From Mucor racemosus (taxonomy: Eukaryota > Mucoromycota > Mucoromycetes > Mucorales > Mucoraceae), in contig JAPEHQ010000003.1 in NCBI GenBank assembly GCA_027405735.1, positions 1,054,001 to 1,118,000 of the forward strand: DNA of 64,000 nucleotides, read 5' to 3'. Under the pieces are notes generated by a model, which searched no databases, was not told where the DNA came from, and worked only from the letters and a program-made list of their open reading frames with translations. Within the stretch, counting starts at the first letter, position 1, and each line of letters begins with the position of its first letter. Of the stretch, positions 32,562-44,899 are shown one piece after another. The position numbers and the translations under genes are program-made.

Positions 32562-34815
32562 ATGACGGTTTATTCAAATTATGGTCAAGTTTCCTTGAAA
32601 AAATCATTTGAAGGTAAAGCTAAACATTTTAAATGTCCATTTCATGCTTATTAAGCTCCGAGACTATTATTTTAGAAAAAAAGCAAATGGTCAATGCCTG
32701 GGAACTTATTCAAAAAAAGAGTAAGTATGATTTGATAACATGTCATGATACATAATATTAATATAGATTATGTTTTGTAGCCTTCACTAAATGGGTCAAT
32801 AACAAATTAGACTTGAAAAATATACCAAATATTGTTCACTTAAATGAAGATTTAGCAAACGGCGTTCGATTGATTCAATTACTTGTAAAACGCTACATTA
32901 TTTCGGCAATTTTCTTTAATTCTAACACATATTCTATAGGAAATTATCGGCGGTGAATCACTTAAACCATTCAATCAAAATCCAGGCATGATTTTTCAGA
33001 AAATGGAAAACGTCAACAAGGCACTGGATTTTATTAAATTGAGAGGCGTCGCATTAACCAACATTGGAGCCGAAGATATTGTCAATAAAAACTTGAAATT
33101 GGTTTTAGGTATGCTGTGGACAATCATTCTTCGGTTTACCATTGCAGATATCAATGAAGATGGTAAAAATGCCAAAGAAGGTTTATTACTATGGTGTCAA
33201 CGAAAGACTGCAAATTACCACGATGTAGACATTCGTGATTTCACATATAGTTGGACCGATGGCTTGGCTTTTTGCGCTTTAATTCACCATCACCATCCAG
33301 AATTAATTGATTATTATGCTTTGGATAGAAGTGATAGACATGGAAATACCGCAATTGCTTTTGAAGCAGCAAAGAAATTAAATATACCTCAATTATTGGA
33401 CGTAGAAGATGTGTGTGATATATCAAAACCAGATGAAAAGTCTGTAATGACTTATGTAGCAGAATACTTTCATGCTTTTTCAGCAAGAGATGAATTCGAA
33501 ACTGCTGGTAGAAGAGTAGCTAAATTTGCAGATGTGCTTTTATCGGTATGCGATATGGAGCATCAATACGAAATACGAGTTCGCGATGTAAGTATATATA
33601 CATCATAAATTAAAATAAAATACTAATTTGCATGTAAACCAGTTGATGGAAGCAGTTGCATTCATTCAAAGGGAATGGGATAACACAGAATTAACAGACA
33701 GTTACATTGATGCCAAACAAAAAAGCATGGCATTTGACATTTACAAAAGTACAGCCAAACGATCATGGGTTGCTGAAAAAAGAAACATTGATGCTCTTTT
33801 GGGAAACATTCAAACTAAAGCCAAGACATATAATTTAAAACCTTACTATCCACCTCCAGGCTTAACTTTAAAAGATCTGGATAATACATGGAATACTCTT
33901 TTACAAAATGAAGCTAAATATCACCGTAGAATTAACCGAACCATTAGAGAGTAAGTAATACTGGCAGCACATCAAAAGCTTATGGTATACTAATTCAGTG
34001 TATGATAGAATCAAAGAAGGTCTTCGAAAGGCATTTGCCGAGTCAGCTAATGAGTTCCAAAGACAATTGGATACCATCTCAGCTAAACTAGTCGATCTCG
34101 AAGGAAGCCTTCAATCCCAGCTTACTCTTGTTCAAGGGCTGACCAATTCATTTGAGCCAATGCAAGAATCTCTTCAAATGATTCACATACTAGACCAAGA
34201 ATGTATAGAAGCAAATACAGAAGAAAATGATTATACCGTATATTCATTAGAAGATCTTAGCTTTGGATTAGATCTAGTGAAAGAAGCTGTGCAAAAAAAG
34301 AGTGCCTTTATACAAAATCAGGTAAAGAAACTAAATATATATTTTATTCATCAACTGACTTGCTATCCCCTATACAGATTGTCTCTAGAAACATGACAAA
34401 CTTAACACCAGTTCAATTAGAAGAATTTGAACAAACATTTAGATATTTCGATAAAGATTATACCAACACACTCAGTGCGTCTGAGTTTAAATATGCGCTT
34501 TCAAGTCTAGGCATCGTGTACGACAATGAACGACTAGAAATCATATTTTACGATATTACACACGACAACGATTTCATGTCGTTTGAGCAATTTATTCGTT
34601 TTATGGTGTCTGTTACTGAAGATAAAACCACACCAGGCCAACTTTTAGATTCATTTAGAACAATAGCAGGAGATAAACCATTTGTCACAGAATTGGACCT
34701 GAAAATGAGTCAAATACCTGTATCCATGATTGATTATCTAAAGACGATGATGCCTAGAAGTTATTCGGAAAGTGAAATGGATTATGAATCATTTGTGCAA
34801 GACATGTTTAATTAA
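32562..34815 (+). CDS. Alpha-actinin (actin cross-linker)
   Basis: Exons at 32562-32613, 32676-32720, 32781-32884, 32940-33587, 33643-33950, about 33999-34321 and 34378-34815 give about 640 residues. Order: two calponin-homology domains (TFTKWVNNKL to about residue 140, then AKEGLLLWCQRKT with WTDGLAFCALIHHHHPELID), a short central rod (IQREWDNTELTDSY to LRKAFAESANEF) and paired EF-hand-like motifs (FRYFDKDYTNTLSASEF). The rod is short, as in fungal alpha-actinin (Ain1), which bundles actin at the division site and septum. The first EF loop lacks the usual Gly and some acidic positions, so calcium binding is doubtful. The junction at 33950/33999 is unresolved: the best donor and acceptor pair breaks the frame. 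Confidence 0.88.
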
Positions 34816-35035
34816 ATTAATTGGGTCCCCCTCTTTTTCGTAAAATAATAAAATATCTTTAATACATTTACATACATATAAGTTGATAATTGACAACAAA
34901 TTCATTTAATATATAAACGTCGCACTTAAACTCGGTGTACCAATTTGTGTACACATTCGTATTTCAAGGGATTTTCCTTTTTTAATTAATTAACAGCATC
35001 ATTGAATATACGTGGCAAATATCCCTCTGTTTATT
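34816..35035. other. Short gap between convergent genes
   Basis: This is the AT-rich 3' flank shared by alpha-actinin (plus) and the 66-residue protein gene (minus). AATAATAAAATATC at 34843-34856 could act as a polyadenylation signal for alpha-actinin. Confidence 0.4.
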
Positions 35036-35328
35036 TTACTTTTTATTAAAAAGAGTTTTCTCTTGAGTTTCAATATATCCAGCATCACCATATCCTTCAA
35101 TCCAGCCACGAATATGGCTTAAAAAGAGATGGTCTGGATTCTCGTTATTATTATACTATATGTTTTTATGCTAAAACTTACGTAACCTATTATTAATAAT
35201 TATACCTATAACTATAACTATCATGGCACAAAAGATGACACCTAACACAAATTCACCAAAGGAAATAATTCCGATCTCACTTTTGGGAGGAAATATGTCA
35301 TTAATGTCGATCCCCACAAATACGTCAT
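35036..35328 (-). CDS. 66-residue single-pass membrane protein in three tiny exons
   Basis: I assembled three exons, 35328-35324 (five bases), 35279-35182 and 35133-35036, with introns of 44 nt (GTATTT...CAAAAG, with TTAATGAC as a possible branch site) and 48 nt (GTAAGT...ATCCAG). The frame is continuous from ATG to TAA. The protein starts MTEIGIISFGEF, has one strong membrane helix (about residues 13-32, rich in Ile and Val), then a polar tail with HIRGWIEGYGDAGYIETQEK. The tail has the composition of a real protein, not random AT-rich frame. I know no family. The five-base first exon is the weakest point. Confidence 0.55.
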
Positions 35329-37637
35329 TTTATCACTTTTTTCTCTTCTTTTTTTTTTACAGTTTTGAATTTCTCTCGTGTTGATTTGAGAACATTCAGG
35401 TATCACAGATGCGGTATGATGCTAGCTGCAGGTTATTGCCAAGAAGTTTGTTTGCTTTTCGAACAAATGTAAAAACACAGTAACACAGTCGTAATTATGT
35501 TGCTTAATCGAAAGGAATGAGCCGCGGCGAGCTATTGTGGTCCACGATCCAAATATGTTCCATTGCCATACGGAATCAAAAAAAATTTGGAGCATTATTT
35601 CGTGTGCTTCAAAAATTAATATCAAAGCAAATACTGCATAGAATTGCTATTACAAAGTCTGAATGGTTTACTTTGTTTTATTCTAAATGGAAATCTGAAC
35701 TTTATCACAAAATGGCCCCATCAAATATCTCTGTGGGAGAAGACCGTATTTGATGACTCTTATACTTTACTAGCCTCAAACTATATTTGATTTATTTAAT
35801 CAGATAACCAATTATTACTCTATGAAAGTGCCTTCTAAAGATTGCTGATGGAACAATAGGCTTGCTTTTAATTAATCAATTATAATAATAAACTGCCATA
35901 TTTTACAAGTATGAAAAAGCACCTTTAAGGGTCTGCTAGACATAAAATTTTGGTATGGTTGATTTCTAGAAAATTTCGAGCTTTCAAACAATCTAAGCGT
36001 AAGGTATTCTTGGTCAGTTACATCTGATTCAAATAGTTATTATCGATACCATTACATGTGTTTCAAATCAATTTTCGTTGAATTTTTAATTGTGGCACAC
36101 CCAGGGTGCTAGTATTTTTTTTTTTTTTTTGGTTTGATAGCCTTTCAAAGCTATATTTTGTATTTTATGATTTTTTATTTTTTTTTGCTTGAACAAACAT
36201 TGGTTTTTGTGATAGCCTTCTGCTCGTCGAGCAAGGCATTTAAATGATAACATTGCTGCTGCCTTTGATTCAAATGTATCCGTTCAAGCATGATAAAGCT
36301 ATGCATGCTATATTTTGTAGACAAGTAAGCATTGCTGTTTACTAGTACTGATATTTAATGGAGAAAATATACTAAAGTCTCAATACAAGACATATATATA
36401 TAAACCAAGAGCTTCTAAAAATGAGCTGTTTGATGTCCTCTAAAACCAAAAACAGGCTTTTATAAAGAGAAAAGAAAAGATTCTGATCGCCCTGTATCTT
36501 TTAAGTAACCTACTTAAAGACAAAGCTTCAGTTAACGATGAGGGTACATCTACATATAGTAACTTTAGATAACCATGTGGTTGTCCTGAATTTAAAGTGA
36601 ATAAACTTTAATTAGATAGATGTGAACGAATATTGTGTTTGTTAATTATAATCAATCCTCTGATATATACATCAAAAAATAAAAAATATGATCATAGAAT
36701 ACCTACTGTTTAACAAAATCATGAGTAAAGCTGGCCAAATCATCAAAATTAGCTCATTTTAGCACTTTAAATGTTACATTTTAATAGTTTCCGTATATTT
36801 ATCGCATTTTCAAGCATGCCAAACAATTACTATTGTCCTATAGGCTTATTCTAATGCAATTTGATGATTTTTTGGGCACCTTTTTTTCTACTCAATTTTG
36901 GCCTTACCATACCTCATCCAAAATCTCAATTTTCAAATATTTCGATTTTTCACCCGAAAAGAAACAACTTTTACTAAGGTAATTATCAGAGACCTGTAGG
37001 TAAAAAAGTCGTAAATTTATGGCGGTACAGTTTGTTTTTAGGTGGTAGGCCAAGTTTTTTGACTTTTCATTAAAAAGTTGAAATATTACATTTTAGTTAC
37101 TTCTGATTTAATTTTAAATAAAAATTTGTAAATAAAAAATTCCAATGTTTATAATATTTTAAAATACATAACTTTACTTAAGGCTGTTTTATTCTATATT
37201 TACCAAAAATATTACGTAAAAATTCTTTAAAGATTAATTTTTCCACAAAAATGGCAAACCGGAACAGAAATCAAACTTTGCACAACTTTCGATTTAATCC
37301 CCGATAACACTGCTAATTTCGTTTCTGCAATAATATTTGTCATTGATATTGATTAATTAATGCGAAGGGGGGGGGGAAGGAGGGACGAAACTTCTTCGGA
37401 TGTACTCAATTTATAAGCAAAAAACCACAGAACCACAAAACCAATTATTATGTAAAAAAGAAAAAAGTACGTATAAGCTAATTGTGTGCAACAAAAAATT
37501 AATTATATAATGCATTTAATTTCGGTATAACCAAATCATAATTATGTAAAATAGCAATATTACATGATGCATGAATTGTGTCCAAATGGATTTCTAAGAT
37601 CAATTTTATGGAGTTAATGAAGAAATAAAAGTTTCAG
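35329..37637. other. Intergenic, repeat-like, no supported gene
   Basis: This is AT-rich sequence with long T runs (36117-36131) and a G run (37367-37375). A 78-codon ORF at 35517-35753 shows no motif. The region near 36880-37330 has the texture of the dispersed repeats, but I could not match it to a defined copy. Confidence 0.4.
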
Positions 37638-37645
37638 TATAAAAG
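37638..37645 (+). promoter_or_regulatory. TATA box of the chitinase gene
   Basis: TATAAAAG lies 60 bp before the chitinase ATG, in a stretch otherwise free of such a match. Confidence 0.55.
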
Positions 37646-37697
37646 AAAGAAATAAAGGAACAAATAGAAAACAGATCAACAAACTAAATAATCAATA

Positions 37698-39415
37698 ATG
37701 AGGTTGAATAACATTCTTGCAAAGGTCGCTTGTGGTTTATTACTCTTGCTTAATGGAGCTGCAACTGCACCAGCAAATAACTTACAAAGCCGTGCTGTTG
37801 ATTCCAACAAAGTAATTGTTGGGTGAGTGTTTACTCCTTACAAATCATATTTTATACTAATCAATTCATTTAGTTACTTTCCCAATTGGCTTTACCAGGA
37901 TTATCTTCCCAGTAAAATTGATTTTAAAAAGTATACTCATATCTATTACGCATTTGCTCTTCAAGTCGAAGGCAACGTACCTGTTTGGGCAGATCCAGAG
38001 ATTATGAATGGTAAGTTTTTTATATTCAATCTATTGTTAAAACTGCTAATACAATAACAGAGGACATTGAATATGGATTTCCTGCTCTTGTCAAAGCAGC
38101 TAGAGCTGCAGGAACAAAAGTAACTGTCAGTGTTGGTGGTTGGTCTGGTTCCACAAAGTTTAGTCCCATGGCTGCTTCTGCTTCTGCTCGTGCTGAATTC
38201 ATTAAATGGAATGTTGATTTGGTTACAAAGTATGATACAGCTGGTGTAGATCTCGATTGGGAGTATCCATCTGCTAGTGGACCTGGTTGTAATGATAAGG
38301 CATGGAATGATGTTGATAATTTATTATTATTAGTTAAAGAATTAAGAGTTGCCCTTGACGCTGCACATCCTACAAACCGTAAAGAGATTACAATGGCTAC
38401 TAGAATTGTCCCTTGGAGCAGCGGTATGCTGTTGAATTGATAATGTATAACTTACACTGACATATATTCTATAGATAAGGAAGTAACTGACGTATCTGCA
38501 TTCGTACCTTATGTTGATCGTTTCCATATCATGACATTTGATGTTAATGGCGCTTGGAACTCCATCAGTGGCCCTAATTCTCCTTTCCGTGTGGAATCAG
38601 GTAAAGGTTATCAAAAAGGTTTTGTTGAAGGCATTGAATACTGGAATTCTGCTGGTGTGCCTTACAACAAATTGGCTGGTGGTGTTGCTTTCTATGGCCG
38701 TGCTCAAACGTTGACTGTATCATCAAATCCTACCACCCAGTACAATTCTGCCGTTTCTCCCAATGCTCCTCTTGGTGATTCAGATGACGGGCCATATACC
38801 AACGCCTATTGTTCATTGGATTCTTCACTTGCTTCTGGAAACTGGAAGTATAAAAACCTTCGTTCCCAAGGTGTACTTACATCTCCTACTGTAGCTGCAT
38901 CTCCTTGGATCCGTCATTTTGATAACATCACTCAAACTCCTTGGTTGTACAATCCTACCAACAAACAATACATTTCATATGATGACCCAGTTTCAATTGG
39001 CGTCAAGACTCAATGGGCTATTGAAAAAGATCTCGCTGGCTTGTTCATTTGGAGTTTAGAACAAGATAATGGAGAATTGATTGCTGCAATGCAGCCTGTT
39101 ATTGGTGGAAACCCTCCTACCACATCAACCACAAGTACTGCAGTTTCTACCTCGACTTCCGCTGTTACTACCACAACAACTAAACCAGGAACAACAACAA
39201 CTACTAACACAACTGTTACTTCAACTGCTACTTCAACTGCTATTCCTAACGCTTGCTCTGGGGTTGCTGCTTATAATGCTGAAAATGCATATAATGGAGG
39301 TTCTAAAGTTACTTACAATGGAGGTCTTTATACTGCAAATTGGTGGACTCAAGGTGAAACTCCCAGCACTTCTGCTCCAGCTTGGGCTGCATGGAAATAC
39401 GTTAGCGCATGTTAA
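37698..39415 (+). CDS. Secreted GH18 chitinase with chitin-binding tail
   Basis: Four exons (37698-37822, 37874-38010, 38061-38423, 38475-39415) join in frame to 521 residues. A signal peptide covers about residues 1-23 (MRLNN, then a Leu run). The GH18 barrel carries VSVGGWSGS (about 110-118) and the catalytic motif DTAGVDLDWEYP with the acid Glu at about 155, followed by MTFDVNGAW. A Thr/Ser linker (about 430-465) leads to a C-terminal CBM5/12-type chitin-binding module (AYNAENAYNGGSKVTYNG, then WW and W residues). It should hydrolyse beta-1,4 chitin outside the cell or in the wall. The three introns are 50-51 nt and the splice sites are unambiguous. Confidence 0.93.
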
Positions 39416-39599
39416 TCTATATATTTTTGTAAATTAAGCAAACGTAGCCTTTTTTACCTCTCTAAATAAATATTTAATATAATATATCATATTTTTAAAA
39501 ATTAACAGTAAATATGTGGTGCCATCATATGTTTTAAATGCATACATAAAGCATTTTATTGAGTATTGCAAAGTTTAATTTTATGCTGACAATCTCCAC

Positions 39600-40440
39600 A
39601 TAGGTTCCACATAAGCTTCAAAAGATTCGTAAAGAAAGAACTATATCCATACCTGGAGTTGAGGATTTGAAAAATAATAGTTTTAATAAAGATTTACAAA
39701 AAATACACACAAATGTGCAAATAAAGAAATATTTACATGATTTACCAATAATTATCAATGTATTTGCAGCGGAATTACATACTAAAAACGCTTGATAATA
39801 ATAAAATAACCTAATTTCCAAGTGTCGCTCATAAAATGTGATGCCACTTGAAATGTGAAGAACAATAATAAACACACGTTTCAATTGAACACAATAACAA
39901 ACGCATGCTAAAAATATAAAATACCTTTTTGAACCATACATGTCGTGTAGATGATAGCACCCTTGATCACATTGCAATCAATTACACAGATGACATATAT
40001 ATCAAAATAGTATTCTATCAAAATCAATAATAATAAACAAAGATAACAATTTAGTCAATTACTACTCATCTATATTGAAGTTGCGCTATCAATATAAATA
40101 AGATTCAAGGATATAAATATTACCCCTTAATTCAAGGTTACATGAAATAGATATAACAATAATAAACAACCATTTCCCGAAAGGTCGATATTGTCACACT
40201 TGACATCAATCCCTTATAGCCAATGCTCTACATGATTTACCCCTTAAAATATTAAATCAATAATAATGCACTCAAAGATAGAAGGTTACTAGATATAAAT
40301 CCATTCAAGTCTAATGGTATTATCCAAGTTCTCCAAATCACTATTATAAATACCCTCATACTTTTTCAATTATTTTTAAATCTTCAGAAATCTTTTGTAA
40401 TAAAAACGTTAGCTAATTATAATTGTATTTCTACTGCTTT
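39600..40440 (+). repeat. Dispersed repeat C, copy 2, with an LTR-like tail
   Basis: Positions 39779-40035 are the uninterrupted counterpart of 22390-22915. Further on, 40160-40440 has TATTGTCACACTTGACATCA, a TATAAATACCC box and AATAAAAACGTTAGC, which echo the family 1 LTR layout (ATTGTCACATCTAATGG, TATATAAACCC, AATAAACGGTAC). Boundaries of that tail are not clear. Confidence 0.6.
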
Positions 40441-41880
40441 TTATTTTTATATTTTATTTTTTATTTTAGTAAACAACATTGTTATTTACTACAGCATTAT
40501 TACCCAAAATTGTACTAAACTGTTCGCCAAAAATATGAATATATAAAAGCAAAAAATTCTTCATAAAGTGTGTATGACCAATTGACAAGTTTTATATTAT
40601 GTTGGTATATACAAAAATATACGGCTGAATAAAGTATAGTTAACGGCAATAAGATGTATTTTTGTATTCGTTTTATCAATAATGGTTTAGACAGCAAATC
40701 GTATATATATATATATATATATATTTGCTTCTGAGGCTTGAATTTAAGCCAACAATTACCTATCACGAAATCTTATTTTAATCAAGAATTTTCATTTTTT
40801 GAAAATTACAAAAGTACCCAGTAATATATATATATAGATAGATAACGTTGTCTAATATTTGCTTGACCATTATAATTAGCTACTGCCCATCTAATAAAGC
40901 AACCCTTTCAAGAAACAAAGCCTTGCGGTTTTCTGGTATTTATCTGGTATTTATCAACTCCCATTTATTTAAATTAATATTTGAAATTGGACAATTCTCT
41001 AAAAATAAAAAATAAAAAGAATAGATGTATTATATACATCGAACATGCTCCACTACAACCTTGATTATGCATAAAGGAGATGTTTACTGGATAATTTCAG
41101 TAGTTATCATTATTACATATGCTGTTTTTTGGCTGATTTAGCTATTCTAGTTTTAAATGGTCTGTTGAGCCGTTGAGCTACAAAATCTACTTGGAAAAAG
41201 TGTGTGCTTAATTTCTACAATTTAACCAGCAAATTAATATAATGCTAAAATTATAACACTAAATCCTGCTACGGCTGTAGTATATATTTTAAAAAATTCA
41301 GCTCATTTGGATTAAAATTCATTGACTGGGAGTACTTTTCTAGTTGTTTTAATTCGTTTCGGCAGTGGAAGAGAGGATTTTTAACAAAACTTGTGCTGAA
41401 TTCCTTTAAAAACAGTTTTTAGCTAATAAAATTAAGATACGTTATTCTGACATCTACTGAGAATTAAGTGCGACTTCAAAATTCACTTTTTAACCATTAT
41501 ATGATTTTATAAAAATTCTCAAAGAATATCTGAAACAACCCATATAAAATAATCGAAAAAAACGTGCGTTTTCATTTCCCCATTTTCATAGTAACTCAGG
41601 GAGGTTAAAACTTTGCGATTCTGTGAATGAATCGACGCTAAAAATGCCTATCATTGCAACGGAAGCTTATTTGGATCCATAATTTACGAAAACTAGTGAG
41701 ATTACTGATCCTAATAGCTTAATAGCTTAATAGTAGATGTATATATGTATATATGTTATGTCAATATTATATCTTAGGTCGTACAGCTATACCAACATAT
41801 TCAGTAAACCCGGATTTGTTTGAACCTAGAACTTATACTTATTTGAATTTTCAATCATAGGCTTTACGGAAAAACCATGA
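40441..41880. other. Intergenic, AT-rich
   Basis: No gene is seen. A (TA)n microsatellite lies at 40702-40725, with shorter ones at 40824-40836 and 41744-41753. Confidence 0.45.
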
Positions 41881-42440
41881 TCACCAATAAACCATGGCGT
41901 CATGAATCCTGCATGTTTGAAAATTGTTAATTAACTTAGAAGTTGACAGGAGATCCTTAGGGTTGTTTTTACCAGTAATAATGATGACTTGAAAAGAAAA
42001 TTGTCCTGATAACGTAAATGTGATGGAATGTTCAAATTGATGAAATGAATTATATGGAGCTTTGAGCTGGGAGAGCTCTTGATGCAAGAAAATTTATCAA
42101 CAATCATTAAAGTAATTTCGTTTTCATCAAGCAGATGACCAGCGCCTTGCAGATCCTTGTAATATTGGCCATCAGAATTGCAATGAAATAACATCTTTTA
42201 TAGACCAAAGTCGCCATTGTCATTTCAGATAAATAACTGATCTCGATTAGTATCTAAATCTCGCTCCATAAGGGCTGAGTTCCAATACAATTCCAAGAAA
42301 CATAACGATAAAACTCTATATTCCTGGTCAAAATACAATCTTCTATGTATATTGAGCAAGAATAATGGAAGGGTGCAAATCAAAGGTCTGTCATATGTTG
42401 CTTGATTTGGGAAAAGACATAGGCTAGTGAACTATTACTA
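41881..42440 (-). pseudogene. Broken protein-coding gene, unknown family
   Basis: On the minus strand, pieces of plausible coding sequence follow one another in different frames. From about 42420 the frame reads RPLICTLPLFLLNIHRRLYF and then FLELYWNSALMERDLD up to a stop. From 42194, LFHCNSDGQYYKDLQGAGHL and IVDKFSC follow, and after a frame change near 42085, HQELSQLKAPYNSFHQFEHS and FSFQVIIITGKNNPKDLLS. The residues have the texture of a real globular protein. The frame breaks make it a likely pseudogene. I do not recognise it. Confidence 0.5.
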
Positions 42441-42472
42441 ACTTCCAAAAAATGCCCATAAATTGCATATAT

Positions 42473-42965
42473 TGTATGCCACTTAGTATCATACGTTATC
42501 ACCTTCTACAGTATCAATACATTGTACAATCTATTGACTGCAACTTGTATTGAAGTGCAAAGCCTTGATATCGGATATAAGAAACTCCTAGTGTACCAAG
42601 TTTAATCCAGTAATTACCAAAAACGCTTGGACCTCAATTATGACACCATATTAATGCATTCCAGCGGTTAATCAATCAAATCAACATTCAACAAGAAGCA
42701 CATTTAGCGCAGCATTAAAACAAGGCGACTCACAAGCTCGGCTAAATTATTATTGATCCATTTAAATCCATAGATTACTATCAAACAGATTTAACGGTGG
42801 TTCAATAGTGCTTTGTTGAATTATATCTCAGAATCTCAATGTTAAATCAATATAAAGGCCATATACTTTTATATCTAAATAAGCGATATCTTGTTTTTAT
42901 TATAAAGTTGAAGAACTGATTCATTACTCATTCTCTTTTAATTGTATTCTTTATTAAACCTAAAA
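42473..42965 (+). repeat. LTR-like repeat D, copy 2, directly before an ORF
   Basis: It matches 23249-23790. A TATAAAGGCC box at 42851, AAATAAGCGATATCTTG and the end TATACGACAATA sit just ahead of the 222-residue ORF, so this segment probably supplies its promoter. It could be an LTR with the ORF as the start of a retroelement body, or a gene promoter of which the other copy is a stray duplicate. Confidence 0.6.
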
Positions 42966-43031
42966 GTATACGACAATATAATCGAATTTTATAGAAGGTT
43001 ATTCCAATTATATTACTTTTTTGAATATGAC

Positions 43032-43700
43032 ATGTCTTTTCCAGGAAGCAACAGTGCAATGCCGGCTGATAATAACTTGGACGAAAATATTATCCCTCAA
43101 CTTTTCAATGAGATTCATAAGCTATCAAGACAAGTTAACTCATTGCAAAACTCACACAATGAGCTAATTAACATATTAGCACCTGTGTTTCCAAGAGATA
43201 CTCAATATATAGAGAAGGTGATGGAAGAAGCAAGTGGCAGTAGAAAAAATTCAACACCTTCAAACTCGGTGAGAATGCTAGCACTTCTCAAATACCTCTA
43301 CAATATAAACCCTATGCATACCAAGAGTACTGAGGAGGAGGAAACTGTATTAGAGCAGTATAATACACTCAAAGCTTCGGTACGCCGCCTACGTCAAAAC
43401 CTGTATTTTGATCATCCCAGTATGAAAGGATACTCCTGGAACCAGGTTGGTAAGAAGTATCCATCGATCAAGAATAAGTTGACTCTGGAGTTGGAGAGTA
43501 TTGCTCTTGGTCATGGTGTAAATCTTCATCATTGTCAAGAAATGTGGGCCGCTGACAGACTGCTATTTGAGGTATTTCGTAGTAGTGATAATAAATCCGT
43601 AAAGCCAAGGAAGATAGCAATGATGAAGATGATGAAGCACCTCTTGCGTCGGCATTTCTTTCATGTGCTAGTGAAAATAACAATCTTTTCTCATAAATAG
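43032..43700 (+). CDS. Orphan 222-residue protein behind an LTR-like segment
   Basis: I chose the ATG at 43032 (MSFPGSNSAMPADNN); the frame is open from 42942, but those residues fall in the repeat-D end. The N-terminal part (about residues 18-55) is a likely coiled coil (LFNEIHKLSRQVNSLQNSHN). A helical middle follows with ALLKYLYNINPMH, LKASVRRLRQNLYFDHPSMK and WNQVGKKYPSIK. The composition suits a nucleic-acid or capsid-like protein, and the position after an LTR-like repeat would fit a Gag-like role, but no zinc knuckle or other signature is present. I recall similar uncharacterised proteins in Mucorales, unverified. No pol-like frame follows. Confidence 0.55.
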   Translation: MSFPGSNSAMPADNNLDENIIPQLFNEIHKLSRQVNSLQNSHNELINILAPVFPRDTQYIEKVMEEASGSRKNSTPSNSVRMLALLKYLYNINPMHTKSTEEEETVLEQYNTLKASVRRLRQNLYFDHPSMKGYSWNQVGKKYPSIKNKLTLELESIALGHGVNLHHCQEMWAADRLLFEVFRSSDNKSVKPRKIAMMKMMKHLLRRHFFHVLVKITIFSHK

Positions 43701-44899
43701 TTTTTTGGTGGTGATGAAATATGAAAGCTGCTTAATTACCTTTTTTTTTATCTGTTCAGAATTGTCGATAGAGAACCTATTTTTCCTTCACCTATCCGAT
43801 CATTACAAATTTTTACATCAACTAAAAAACTAACAATTGAGCATTAGAACATAAATTTTGTATAGATTATTGTAGTTTTCAATGGACAACCTGGCGGCAG
43901 TTACCATCAAGTTTGAACTGTAGCGTTGGAGCTTCTGTTTCTTGCATGAATTAAATCTAATCCTTCAATGCGCTACATTTTCTGTTTTCTACTCTTGTCA
44001 ACAATTTGGTTTTCAAGTTGAATTTTTGCACTTTTGAAACTTTTATTTCTCATCTAGAAATATCCAAAGGTAATAAAATTTGTACAAGATACAGCGCATA
44101 TGTTATAATATTCGTTTTCTTTGTTATGTCAATACTCATCCTATGTCTCACATCCAAGGCCACAGCCTATAATTAGTGTTACAGTAAATCAATGCGGATC
44201 ATTGACTTACATCATATTCTTAGATAGTAAAACCCTAGTAATAATAGTTATAATTAATGTATATAAATACATCCAAAGGATGTATTGTTAATAAAAGCGT
44301 AATATTCTGGCAAGATTATTTATATAGACTCCTTTGACATTTCATTCTTTCCCAAAATAGTTTTTTTTTGAAACTATGTAGCTAAAACAGCATGCAACAA
44401 GCTTATTTACAATACATAAATTATTTGCATATAATTATGCGTGTTTTTCATTTCTAGATTCTCTATTATGTAGGATACTTTGACGGTGTCAGCCATACTA
44501 CCCTCCTTTGCTATTGAACTCTGTTTTCATGCCGCACCCAGCGAGAGAAACATACATACAGCAGAAAAGGTCCTTTTTTGGGCGTTTTCTGTACTTTTTG
44601 TGAGCTTTTTTGGCTAATCAGTACTTTTACAGTGTTTTTCTGTAAAGGTTTTGCAAAATCGCTTTGTATTTTTTTTATATCCCCTTTATATTGTATATAT
44701 ATAATAATAAACGAACAAATTATCTGAAAAAAACCCTAAAAATAAACCCTAATTACTACCCTGTGCCGTATTTTGTATTTATAAGCGTTAATTGCAAAAA
44801 TGTATACGAATGAACATTACATTCTATGAATATTCATGGTTATAGAAATTTACATATTTGAGCAAATATTTTGATATATACATATACACTACAAAAAGA
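43701..44899. other. Intergenic, no supported gene
   Basis: This is AT-rich sequence after the orphan ORF. A patch at 44560-44750 has a polyadenylation-like AATAATAAACG and direct CCCTAA-type triplets, but nothing definable. Confidence 0.4.

Noticed and set aside
35517..35753. 78-codon plus-strand ORF
   Set aside because: No motif, no partner exon, and AT-driven composition.
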